Source: Sulfitobacter sp. THAF37
GTDB lineage: Bacteria; Pseudomonadota; Alphaproteobacteria; Rhodobacterales; Rhodobacteraceae
Length of the DNA stretch: 64,000 nt
Assembly (NCBI RefSeq): GCF_009363555.1
Contig: NZ_CP045372.1
Span: 2,801,501 to 2,865,500 of the forward strand
Reading direction: 5' to 3'
Below, piece after piece: positions 45,874-53,775 of the stretch (its first letter is position 1; each line of letters starts with the position of its first letter). The notes beneath the pieces are model-generated. The model did no database searches. It saw only the letters and a list, made by a program, of their open reading frames with translations, and had not been told where the DNA came from. Both the position numbers and the translations under genes were made by a program.

Positions 45874-48617
45874 ACGTCCACCCGAAAAACAACAGCGACA
45901 TCACCCTGACCATCGGTGGCACCGCACGCCGCGTCCCGACCGCGCCGGGCCGCCGCCTGTCCGAGGTCCTGCGCGAGGAGCTGAACCTGAAGAGCGTCAA
46001 GGTCGGCTGCGATGCGGGGGACTGCGGCGCCTGTACGGTGCTGATCGACGGACGCCAGGAATGCGCCTGCCTTGTTCCGGCGATCCAGGCCGATGGCCGC
46101 ACGGTCGAGACCCTGGAGACGGCCGAGCCTGACCTGCGCGCACGGCTGCAACGGGCCTTTCTGGCCAAGGGGGCCGCACAATGCGGCATCTGCACGCCCG
46201 GGCTGATGATGGCGGCGATGGAACTGCTGCGCCAGACGCCCCAGCCGGATGAGGCGCAGGTCGAAGACGCGCTTGCCGGGGTGCTGTGCCGATGCACGGG
46301 CTACCGCAAGATCATCGCGGCGGTCCGCACGGCGAATGCCCCCGCCGACGCGCCGCAGGCCGTGGCGGCGGGGCGTTCCGTGGGGCGCGCCATTCCCCGG
46401 CTCGACGGACAGCGCAAGGTGGACGGCACCGAGGTCTTCGGGGCGGACTACGCGCCCGAAGGTGCGCTGCTGGTGCGCGCGGTCCGCAGCCCGCACTACC
46501 ACGCCAGTTTCGAGTTGGGCGACATCGACGCCTGGGCGGCGAAGACCCCCGGCATCGCCTGTGTCATCACCGCCGCCGACATCGAGGGTGAAAACCGCTA
46601 TGGCGTGATCCCGCCGCTGGCCGACCAGCCCGCGCTGGCCGAAGGGGTCGCGCGCTACCGGGGCGAGGCGGTGGCGCTGGTTGTGGGCGAGGCCGCCGCG
46701 GTGGAACCGCTGGACCTGGGCCGGTTTCCCGTGACCTGGACGCCGCTGGCGCATGTCTTGACCGAAACCGAAGGCGTCATGCCCGACGCGCCGCAGCTGC
46801 ACGGTGACCGGCCCGAGAACACGCTGATCCGGGGGCGTGTCGCCTGCGGCGCACCCGATGCGGCGCTGGCGGCGGCGGCCCATGTCGTCACGGGCCGGTT
46901 CGAGACGTCCTATGTCGAACACGCCTACATCGAACCCGAAGCCGGCGCCGCCTGGATGGAAGGCGATACGCTGGTCATTCAGGCCTGCACCCAGGCCCCG
47001 GTCATGGACCTTGAAGACACCGCAAGGGTTCTCGGCCTGCCGCAGAACCGGCTGCGGATCATTCCGGCGGCGGCGGGCGGCGGGTTCGGCGCGAAACTGG
47101 ATGTGACGCTGCAGCCGCTTCTTGGGCTCGCCGTGCTCAAGACCGGCAAACCCTGTCGCATGGTCTTTGGCCGGACCGAATCCATGCAGGCCAGCACCAA
47201 GCGGCACCCCGGCACGATGGAGGCGACCATCGGCGCGGATGCCGAAGGTCGGATCACCGCGATGACCTTTCACGGCGAATTCAACACGGGTGCCTATGCC
47301 AGCTGGGGGCCGACGGTGGCGACCCGCGTGCCGGTCCATGCCTCGGGGCCGTATCTGACGCCCAATTACCGCGCCACCAGCCGGGCGGTGCACACCCATG
47401 GCCCCACCTCGGGCGCGTTTCGCGGATTTGGTGTGCCGCAGGCGGCGATCACGCAGGAACTGCTCTACGACGAACTCGCGCTCGCCTGCGGGCTGGACCG
47501 CCTCGCGTTCCGGGTGAAGAATGCCCTGCGGGACGGTGACAGGTCGCCCTGCGGGCAGGTGATGCAGGCCGTGGGGCTGGTGGACTGTCTGGAGGCGCTC
47601 GCGCCGCATTGGCAGGACGCGCAAGAGGCGGTCGCGGCGTTCAACGCCAGCTCTACCACGCTCAAGCGCGGTCTCGGGATCGCCTCCTGCTGGTACGGCT
47701 GCGGCAACACCGCGCTGCCGAATCCGTCGACCATCCGCATCGGCATCACCGCCGAAGGGCGGCTGAAGCTGCACCAGGGCGCCACGGACATCGGGCAGGG
47801 GGCGAACACGGTGATCACCCAGATCGCCGCCGACGCCATCGGCATCGCCATCGACGCGATCGACCTGATCGGCCCCGATACCGCCCTGACCCCCGACTGC
47901 GGCAAAACGTCGGCCTCGCGGCAGACCTTCATCACCGGCCGCGCGGCAGAGGCTGCGGGCAGATCCCTGCGCGGCGCGATCCTGCGCCAGACCAACCTGT
48001 CCGACGCGGACGCGATCACCCTGCACGACGGCAGGCTGACCGTGACACAGGGCAATCAGACAGGCGAAATCGACCTGACCGGCCTCAAGGCGGATGACAA
48101 CGGCTATGTCATCGCGGCCGAGGAAACCTACGATCCGCCGACCACGACGCTCGACGCCGACGGCCAGGGCACGCCCTATGCCGTATACGGCTACGGCGCG
48201 CAGATGGCCGAGGTCGAGGTGGACCTGGCGCTTGGCACCACGCGGGTCCGCCGCATCGTCGCCGCGCATGACGTGGGCCGTGCGATCAACCCGCTGCTGG
48301 CCGAGGGCCAGATCGAAGGCGGCATCGCCCAGGGGCTCGGCCTGGCGCTGATGGAGGAATATCTGCCCGGCCTGACCGAAAATCTGCACAACTATCTGAT
48401 CCCCACCATCGGCGACATGCCTCCCGTCACCTCGATCCTGATCGAAAAACCCGACCCCGAAGGGCCGATGGGGGCAAAAGGGCTGGGTGAACACGTTCTG
48501 ATCCCCACCGCGCCCGCGATCCTGAACGCGATCCGCGATGCCTCGGGGGCGAAAATCACCAAGGTGCCGGCGCTGCCCCATCGCGTGCTGGCCGCGATCA
48601 AGGCGTCACAGACATGA
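45870..48617 (+). CDS. Molybdenum hydroxylase, fused 2Fe-2S and molybdopterin subunits
   Basis: 915 aa from ATG 45870. Residues ~1-155 are a complete 2Fe-2S subunit: plant-type cluster cysteines Cys47, Cys52 and Cys55 in GCDAGDCGACTVLIDG, and the second cluster in QCGICTPG and CRCTGYRK. A linker leads to the molybdopterin domain (VGRAIPRLDGQRKVDGTEVF onward), with GGGFGAKLDV, the substrate loop SGAFRGFGVPQA and the active-site Glu874 in GAKGLGEHVLIP. In most relatives these are two genes. It hydroxylates an N-heterocycle or aldehyde carbon using water; the substrate is unknown. Confidence 0.92.
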   Translation: MNVHPKNNSDITLTIGGTARRVPTAPGRRLSEVLREELNLKSVKVGCDAGDCGACTVLIDGRQECACLVPAIQADGRTVETLETAEPDLRARLQRAFLAKGAAQCGICTPGLMMAAMELLRQTPQPDEAQVEDALAGVLCRCTGYRKIIAAVRTANAPADAPQAVAAGRSVGRAIPRLDGQRKVDGTEVFGADYAPEGALLVRAVRSPHYHASFELGDIDAWAAKTPGIACVITAADIEGENRYGVIPPLADQPALAEGVARYRGEAVALVVGEAAAVEPLDLGRFPVTWTPLAHVLTETEGVMPDAPQLHGDRPENTLIRGRVACGAPDAALAAAAHVVTGRFETSYVEHAYIEPEAGAAWMEGDTLVIQACTQAPVMDLEDTARVLGLPQNRLRIIPAAAGGGFGAKLDVTLQPLLGLAVLKTGKPCRMVFGRTESMQASTKRHPGTMEATIGADAEGRITAMTFHGEFNTGAYASWGPTVATRVPVHASGPYLTPNYRATSRAVHTHGPTSGAFRGFGVPQAAITQELLYDELALACGLDRLAFRVKNALRDGDRSPCGQVMQAVGLVDCLEALAPHWQDAQEAVAAFNASSTTLKRGLGIASCWYGCGNTALPNPSTIRIGITAEGRLKLHQGATDIGQGANTVITQIAADAIGIAIDAIDLIGPDTALTPDCGKTSASRQTFITGRAAEAAGRSLRGAILRQTNLSDADAITLHDGRLTVTQGNQTGEIDLTGLKADDNGYVIAAEETYDPPTTTLDADGQGTPYAVYGYGAQMAEVEVDLALGTTRVRRIVAAHDVGRAINPLLAEGQIEGGIAQGLGLALMEEYLPGLTENLHNYLIPTIGDMPPVTSILIEKPDPEGPMGAKGLGEHVLIPTAPAILNAIRDASGAKITKVPALPHRVLAAIKASQT

Positions 48618-50047
48618 CCAAGCCAGAGAAAATCCGCTGCGACGCCTGCCCGGTGATGTGCTACATCGCCGAAGGCCGGGCAGGCGCCTGCGACCGCTAT
48701 GCGAACCAGGGTGGCGAAATCGTGCGCTGCGATCCGCTGACCATCCTGGACCGGCGCATCGCCAAGGGCGATGCCGTCAAACCCTTCCTCGCCGCGGACT
48801 GGGACGGCACCACCGCCTCGGGCGATGACATCGTTGTCTCTGCCATCGGCGCGGGGACCACATACCCCGACTACAAACCGGCCCCCTTCATCGTCAGCCG
48901 CGACATCGACGGGGTGGATTTCGTGACGGTCGTGACCGAGGCGATCTTTTCCTATTGCGGCGTCAAGGTAAAGATCGACACCGACAGGCACCTGGGATCC
49001 GAGGCCGCCACCGTCCGCGCACAGGGCGAAGCGGTGGGCCATGTGATGACATCGGAATACGGCTCGCAGATGCTGTCGCTCGGCGGGGTCGACCACCTGA
49101 CCGGCGGCGAAAAGTCCGAAGGCCGCGTGACCTGCGACACGCTGCTGCGCCTGTGCAACGGCGAGGCGGTTGAGCTGAGCATCGACGGCGGCTCAACCGT
49201 TGTCGTGCAGGCCGGTGCGGCCCCCATCGTGGATGGTCGGCAGGAAACCCGGATGCGGGTCGGATGCGGGTCGGCCACCATCGGCATGTTCGCGGTACAA
49301 TGGCAGGGGTTGGTGGACGAAGTCGTGGTCGTGGACGACCACATCACCGGCGTCGTGTCGGAGCACCAGGCGGGCAAGGTGATCGACTGGCCCGAAACCG
49401 GCATCAAGATCAACGGCAGACGCTCCACGCCGGGGCGCTATTTCAAGGTGGCGGAGCCGGGTCTGGGCTGGGGTGGGACCGACATCGACGACCCGCTGAA
49501 GATCCTCGGCCCGTGGCGCGCGGCCAAGGGCGCACGTCCCGGACTGTCGCTGCTCATGGTGTCGACCACGGGGGAACATTCGGCCTATTACGTGCTCAAT
49601 GACGATCTGGAGCCCGAAGCACAGCCGATGCCCGAGGCGCTGAAACCTTCGGTCGATCTGATCGCGGAAAACTGCGAACCGGCCCTTTGTACCGTGCTGT
49701 TCATGGGCGGCGCGGGCGGCTCGCTGCGGTCTGGCGTCACGCGCAACCCGATCCACCTGACCAATTCGGTGAAACAGGACCGCACCCGCGTCACCATCGG
49801 CGGGGCGCCGACCTATCGCTGGCCGGGGGGCGGGATCACGGTGATGGTGGACGTGACCGAGGTGCCCGCGGGGGCGTTCGGCTATGTGCCCACACCGGCG
49901 CTCGTGGCGCCGCTGGAATTTACCGTGCGCCGTGCGGATTACGAGGCGCTGGGAGGGCACAGCGGCAAGGTGCGGGACTTGGATGACGTTCTGGCAAGGG
50001 GCGGCGAATACGGCCGCGCCTCGCGCGTGATCGGAACCGGATCGTGA
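48614..50047 (+). CDS. 6-Hydroxynicotinate reductase-like Fe-S protein
   Basis: 477-aa protein that I recall as annotated 6-hydroxynicotinate reductase in related genomes, after the enzyme of anaerobic nicotinate degraders. The N-terminus has four closely spaced cysteines (Cys9, Cys12, Cys16, Cys26 in CDACPVMCYIAEGRAGACD) fit for a 4Fe-4S cluster. More conserved-looking glycine- and cysteine-rich stretches occur later (MRVGCGSATIGMF, LFMGGAGGSLRSGVTRNP). The overlap with the hydroxylase gene (ATGA) supports a two-step hydroxylation-reduction scheme. The substrate here is unproven. Confidence 0.72.
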   Translation: MTKPEKIRCDACPVMCYIAEGRAGACDRYANQGGEIVRCDPLTILDRRIAKGDAVKPFLAADWDGTTASGDDIVVSAIGAGTTYPDYKPAPFIVSRDIDGVDFVTVVTEAIFSYCGVKVKIDTDRHLGSEAATVRAQGEAVGHVMTSEYGSQMLSLGGVDHLTGGEKSEGRVTCDTLLRLCNGEAVELSIDGGSTVVVQAGAAPIVDGRQETRMRVGCGSATIGMFAVQWQGLVDEVVVVDDHITGVVSEHQAGKVIDWPETGIKINGRRSTPGRYFKVAEPGLGWGGTDIDDPLKILGPWRAAKGARPGLSLLMVSTTGEHSAYYVLNDDLEPEAQPMPEALKPSVDLIAENCEPALCTVLFMGGAGGSLRSGVTRNPIHLTNSVKQDRTRVTIGGAPTYRWPGGGITVMVDVTEVPAGAFGYVPTPALVAPLEFTVRRADYEALGGHSGKVRDLDDVLARGGEYGRASRVIGTGS

Positions 50048-50874
50048 GCGAAGGACCGCAGGCGCATATCCTGCCCGACGGACGGCGGATGCATCTGCAT
50101 CACGGCCCCATCGACCTGATCATCGAAGTCACCGGGGGCGATGTCACCGCCTGCTACCGCGCGGCGACGGCGCGGTTTCGCACGCTTCTGTCGGGTCTTG
50201 CCGCCGAATTGCCGATGCTGCGCCGCCCGGTCGACGACAGGACCGTCGTGACCGACCCGGTGGCACGACGCATGGTCGCGGCGGTCTCGCCCTACGGGGC
50301 CGAATTCGTCACGCCGATGGCCGCCGTCGCCGGGGCGGTCGCGGACGACATGCTTGCGGCCATTCTGGACGTTCAGCAGGCCCAGAAGGTCTATATCAAC
50401 AACGGCGGCGACGTGGCGTTTCACCTTGCGCCGGGGCAGCAGATCACGGCGCAGGGGCCAGCGGGGTCCATCAACATCATGTCAGATGATCCGGTGCGCG
50501 GCCTTGCGACATCGGGCTGGCAAGGGCGCAGCCATTCGCTGGGCATCGCGGACGCCGTCACCGTCGCCGCCGCGACGGCGGCTGCTGCGGACGTTGCCGC
50601 GACGCTGATCGCCAACAGCGTCGATCTGCCCGGTCATCCCGCCATCCGCCGGGTCCCGGCCAACACCCTCAGCCCCGACAGCGACCTGGGCTGTCGGCTG
50701 GTCACGACCCATGTGGGCCGGCTCGACCCGGCCGAGGTGGCCGCGGCCCTTGCACGCGGTCAGGCATTTGCCCGCGGGCTGTGTCGCCGGGGCCTGATCC
50801 AGGAGGCGGTGCTGTGCCTTGCAGGCCGCACTGTCCATGCAACCCATTCCGAAGGAGCCCTGAGCAATGCCTGA
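50044..50874 (+). CDS. UPF0280 family protein
   Basis: 276-aa protein of the UPF0280 family, whose fold is related to ApbE-type FMN transferases. The start is a GTG overlapping the previous stop. Recognisable stretches are MVAAVSPYGAEFVTPMAAVAG, YINNGGDVAFHLAPG and GLATSGWQGRSHSLGIADAV, the last resembling the ApbE T-S-G loop. A role in flavin attachment or cofactor insertion for the neighbouring reductase is a reasonable guess but not demonstrated. It overlaps the next gene by 8 bp. Confidence 0.8.
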   Translation: MSEGPQAHILPDGRRMHLHHGPIDLIIEVTGGDVTACYRAATARFRTLLSGLAAELPMLRRPVDDRTVVTDPVARRMVAAVSPYGAEFVTPMAAVAGAVADDMLAAILDVQQAQKVYINNGGDVAFHLAPGQQITAQGPAGSINIMSDDPVRGLATSGWQGRSHSLGIADAVTVAAATAAAADVAATLIANSVDLPGHPAIRRVPANTLSPDSDLGCRLVTTHVGRLDPAEVAAALARGQAFARGLCRRGLIQEAVLCLAGRTVHATHSEGALSNA

Positions 50875-51448
50875 CTTTTCCATCCGCAAGATGCAGCTGA
50901 CCCTGGAAGAGGTGCATCACGACGGCGGCACCCCGCCCGAGACGCCGCGCCGTCTGGGCGCCATCCTGGCCTGCGTCGCGAACCCCTTTGCGGGCCGCTT
51001 TGAGGCGGATTTGCAGCCCGCGATGGAGGATTTGAAACCGCTGGGTGCCGAAATGAGCGAACGGCTGATCGCGGCGCTTGGCGGAAAGGAGGCGATCGAC
51101 GGCTACGGCAAAGGCGCCGTCGTGGGTGAGAACGGCGAGCTGGAGCACGCCGCGCTCTGGCATGTGCCGGGGGGATACGCGATGCGCGGACTTCTGGGCG
51201 AGTCAAATGCAATCGTGCCGTCCTGCATGAAGCGCGGCGGTGTCGGCACCCGGCTGGACGTGCCGCTGGGCCATATCAACGCCGCCTATGTGCGCAGCCA
51301 TTTCGACGGGATCGAGGTTGGCCTGCCCGACGGGCCGCGCGCGGACGAGATCGTATTTGTCCTTGCCATGTCCTGCGGCGGGCGGGTCCATTCCCGGATG
51401 GGCGGGCTGGAAGCCTGGCAGGTCAAGGGCCAGGACGGATTGCGATGA
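50867..51448 (+). CDS. Amino acid synthesis family protein (DUF1185)
   Basis: 193-aa protein of the DUF1185/'amino acid synthesis' family. Typical blocks are RKMQLTLEEVHHDGG, ILACVANPFAGRFEADLQPA, EHAALWHVPGGYAMRGLLGE and RVHSRMGGLEAW. It is the last gene of the hydroxylase operon, overlapping the UPF0280 gene. Its chemistry is not known to me. The conserved company of these genes suggests a hydrolase or isomerase step on the reduced ring. Confidence 0.82.
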   Translation: MPDFSIRKMQLTLEEVHHDGGTPPETPRRLGAILACVANPFAGRFEADLQPAMEDLKPLGAEMSERLIAALGGKEAIDGYGKGAVVGENGELEHAALWHVPGGYAMRGLLGESNAIVPSCMKRGGVGTRLDVPLGHINAAYVRSHFDGIEVGLPDGPRADEIVFVLAMSCGGRVHSRMGGLEAWQVKGQDGLR

Positions 51449-51865
51449 CACGCCGCGCCGGTCGGGCGGTTTCCCGAGCGGATCCCCATATCGCGCGGTC
51501 CTGTCGCACCTTGTTCCGTCGGCCGAACCATCCTGTCCTGACGCCTTCTTCGGGTGCGCCCACTGATGCGTCACTTCCACTTGGCCCGGCAACCTGTTGA
51601 CATTTCGATAAAAACTGATCCGCCCTCTTCTTGGCAAAGCCGTCGAGCATCCGGCTGGCGAGCTGTGCGAGCTGGCCGCCAACCTTGGCATCCATTTCGT
51701 GATGCAGGATGGTCCAGCCCCCCGCTGGGCCCAGTCTGACCTGCGCGCCGACCTCGGCAAAATCGACAGCGCGGTGCGATATTGGACTTTCGTTGGGAAC
51801 GGGAAGTCCGGGCCAAGACCTTTTGGCTAGATACGCCGTGTCCGATTGGTGCTAGCGTATCCCCC
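51449..51865. other. Gap between the hydroxylase operon and the LuxR regulator gene
   Basis: 417 bp with no intact gene. On the minus strand it carries a coxG-like remnant (51603-51767). The last ~60 bp must hold the promoter of the response regulator and contain GCTAG/TACGC inverted elements. Confidence 0.6.
51603..51767 (-). pseudogene. CoxG-like (SRPBCC) gene remnant
   Basis: A 55-codon stretch without frameshift on the minus strand reads FAEVGAQVRLGPAGG, then MDAKVGGQLAQLASRMLDGF and AKKRADQFL. This matches the C-terminal end of CoxG/SRPBCC proteins, which usually show AxVGGKLAQLGSRLIDGxAKKxADxFF. No N-terminal part or start is found. The frame then runs into non-homologous sequence. CoxG proteins accompany molybdenum hydroxylases, so this is probably a decayed member of the neighbouring operon. 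Confidence 0.55.
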
Positions 51866-52567
51866 ATGACAGCCTATTCATCCGCGACGACCAGGCCGGC
51901 CAGCCCCACGAAATCCAGCAACTGGGCGCTGATCGTCGACGACCATCCGCTGTTCTGCGATGCGCTGGAGCTGACGCTGAGGTCGGTGACTGAGTACACG
52001 GATGTGCGCACGGCCAACTCCCTGTCCGGTGCGCTTGATGAGATTGAGCGGTCCGCGCCGCCGGATCTGGTATTGCTGGACCTGAACCTGCCCGATGTCA
52101 GCGGCCTGGACGGGCTCTTGCGGCTTCGGCGGCAGGCGGGCGGTGCCCATGTGGTCATCGTCACATCCGTCACCGACAACGCGGTGATCAGCGGCGCGAT
52201 CGCGGCAGGCGCCTCGGGGTTCGTTCCGAAACACAGCCGCAGGGAGACCTTCAGGGATGCCATCGCCGCCATCAATGCCGGACAGGTCTACACCCCCAGC
52301 GGTTTCGTCGCCGGAGAGGCCGCGGCAGCGGAAACCGAGAACCTGCGGCGGCTCCGCTCGCTGACCAAACAGCAGGCGCGGATTCTGGAACTGGTCTGTG
52401 CCGGGAAGCTGAACAAGCAGATCGCCTACGACCTGTCCATCGCCGAGACGACCGTCAAGGCACATGTCACCGCGATCATGCGCAAGCTTGGCGTGCAAAG
52501 CCGCACGCAGGCGGTGCTCGTCGCCCATGAGGCCAGCTTCACATCCCCGTTGCCAAAAGACGAGTAG
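51866..52567 (+). CDS. LuxR-type (NarL/FixJ) response regulator
   Basis: 233 aa from ATG 51866, with no strong SD. The receiver domain starts WALIVDDHPLFCDALELTL, with phospho-acceptor Asp72 in LVLLDLNLPDVSG and the switch Lys in GFVPKHSRRE. The C-terminal LuxR helix-turn-helix is LTKQQARILELVCAGKLNKQ and AETTVKAHVTAIMRKLGVQ. It lies just upstream of a FIST protein and a hybrid kinase and is probably their output regulator. Confidence 0.9.
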   Translation: MTAYSSATTRPASPTKSSNWALIVDDHPLFCDALELTLRSVTEYTDVRTANSLSGALDEIERSAPPDLVLLDLNLPDVSGLDGLLRLRRQAGGAHVVIVTSVTDNAVISGAIAAGASGFVPKHSRRETFRDAIAAINAGQVYTPSGFVAGEAAAAETENLRRLRSLTKQQARILELVCAGKLNKQIAYDLSIAETTVKAHVTAIMRKLGVQSRTQAVLVAHEASFTSPLPKDE

Positions 52568-52598
52568 CCCCTCTATTCTGGCAGGAGGGAGACTTCAT

Positions 52599-53771
52599 TT
52601 GGCCATTCAGCAGGACCTGGAACCGCATGCGGAGTCACGGCACAGGTTGCGCCGCGGGCAGGTCGGTGTGGATCATCCCGATCCCGTCGCCAAGCTGGCG
52701 CAGGATCTGGGCGCAGAACCGCTGGCGATGGTGGCCCTGTTCATCTCCGCCAAGGCAGACTTTGACCGGTTGGTGGCCGAAGCGCATGCCGCCTTTGGCG
52801 GCGCGGACGTGATCGCCTGCACCACGGCAGGAGAAATCGGCGCAGGCGGCTATGCCAGTGACACGATCATTGCCATCGGTTTCCCCCGTGCGCATTTCGC
52901 CACCACGTCGATCCTGATCGAGGACCTGGATGACCGATCTTCGCAATCCGTGCTGGACCGGATCGCGCTGGACCGCGTGATGCTGCAACAAGCCAACCCT
53001 GACAGGCGGCACGGCTTTGCCTTTCTGCTGGTGGACGGCCTGTCGCTGCGCGAGGATATGCTGACCGTCGCCATCGCCCCCGCCTTGCGCGACATGGCGC
53101 TTTTCGGGGGGTCGGCGGGCGACGGCCTGGACTTTGGCCACACCCGCGTCGCGCTGAATGGCCGGGCGTGTGAAAACGCCGCCGTGCTGACCCTTGTGCA
53201 GTCCGATCTCCGGGTAAAGGTCTTCAGCATCGACCACCTGGTCCCCACCGAAAGCCAGATGGTCGTCACCGAGGCCGATCCGGACCGCCGCATCGTCAAG
53301 TCAATCAACGCCGAACCAGCCGCGCGGGAATATGCCCGGCTGGTTGGCAAGGACCCCGAACAGCTGGATCAGTTCACCTTTGCCTCGCACCCGGTTGTCG
53401 TGCGCATCGGCGGCGATCACCACGTACGTGCGATCCAGCAGGTTAAGGAGGGCGAAGAGCTCTTGTTCTTCTCGGCCATTGACGAGGGGATGGTCCTGAC
53501 ACTCGCCCAGCCACAGGACATGGTGGCCCATCTGCGCCGGAAGCTGGACGAGCTTGCCGACGCGGGGCCGTTGACGGACATCCTGGGGTGCGACTGCGTC
53601 CTGCGCCGGATCGAAGCCGAGCAGATGCAGACCACCCATGCCATGTCCGGCATCCTGTCCGACCATCGCGTCATCGGCTTTTCCACCTATGGCGAGCAGA
53701 TCGGCGCGCTACACGTCAACCACACCATGACGGGCGTTGCGATCTACGCCCCCGGGACCGAGACGGAGTGA
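52599..53771 (+). CDS. FIST-domain sensor protein (NosP-like)
   Basis: 390 aa from a TTG start (52599) preceded by AGGAGGG. The open frame further upstream overlaps the response regulator and is not family-like. FIST_N spans about residues 20-215 (ADVIACTTAGEIGAGGY, FGGSAGDGLDFGHTRV). FIST_C spans about 215-380 (EYARLVGKDPEQLDQFTF, DCVLRRIEAEQ, GFSTYGEQIGALHVNHTM). FIST proteins next to NahK-type kinases include NosP, a heme protein that senses nitric oxide. Heme binding here is inferred, not visible. Its stop is 4 bp from the kinase start. Confidence 0.88.
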   Translation: MAIQQDLEPHAESRHRLRRGQVGVDHPDPVAKLAQDLGAEPLAMVALFISAKADFDRLVAEAHAAFGGADVIACTTAGEIGAGGYASDTIIAIGFPRAHFATTSILIEDLDDRSSQSVLDRIALDRVMLQQANPDRRHGFAFLLVDGLSLREDMLTVAIAPALRDMALFGGSAGDGLDFGHTRVALNGRACENAAVLTLVQSDLRVKVFSIDHLVPTESQMVVTEADPDRRIVKSINAEPAAREYARLVGKDPEQLDQFTFASHPVVVRIGGDHHVRAIQQVKEGEELLFFSAIDEGMVLTLAQPQDMVAHLRRKLDELADAGPLTDILGCDCVLRRIEAEQMQTTHAMSGILSDHRVIGFSTYGEQIGALHVNHTMTGVAIYAPGTETE

Positions 53772-53775
53772 CACC

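Noticed and set aside
45798..48581. Open frame of 927 codons on the minus strand across the Mo-hydroxylase gene
   Set aside because: It is antisense to a gene with all cofactor motifs, so a shadow.
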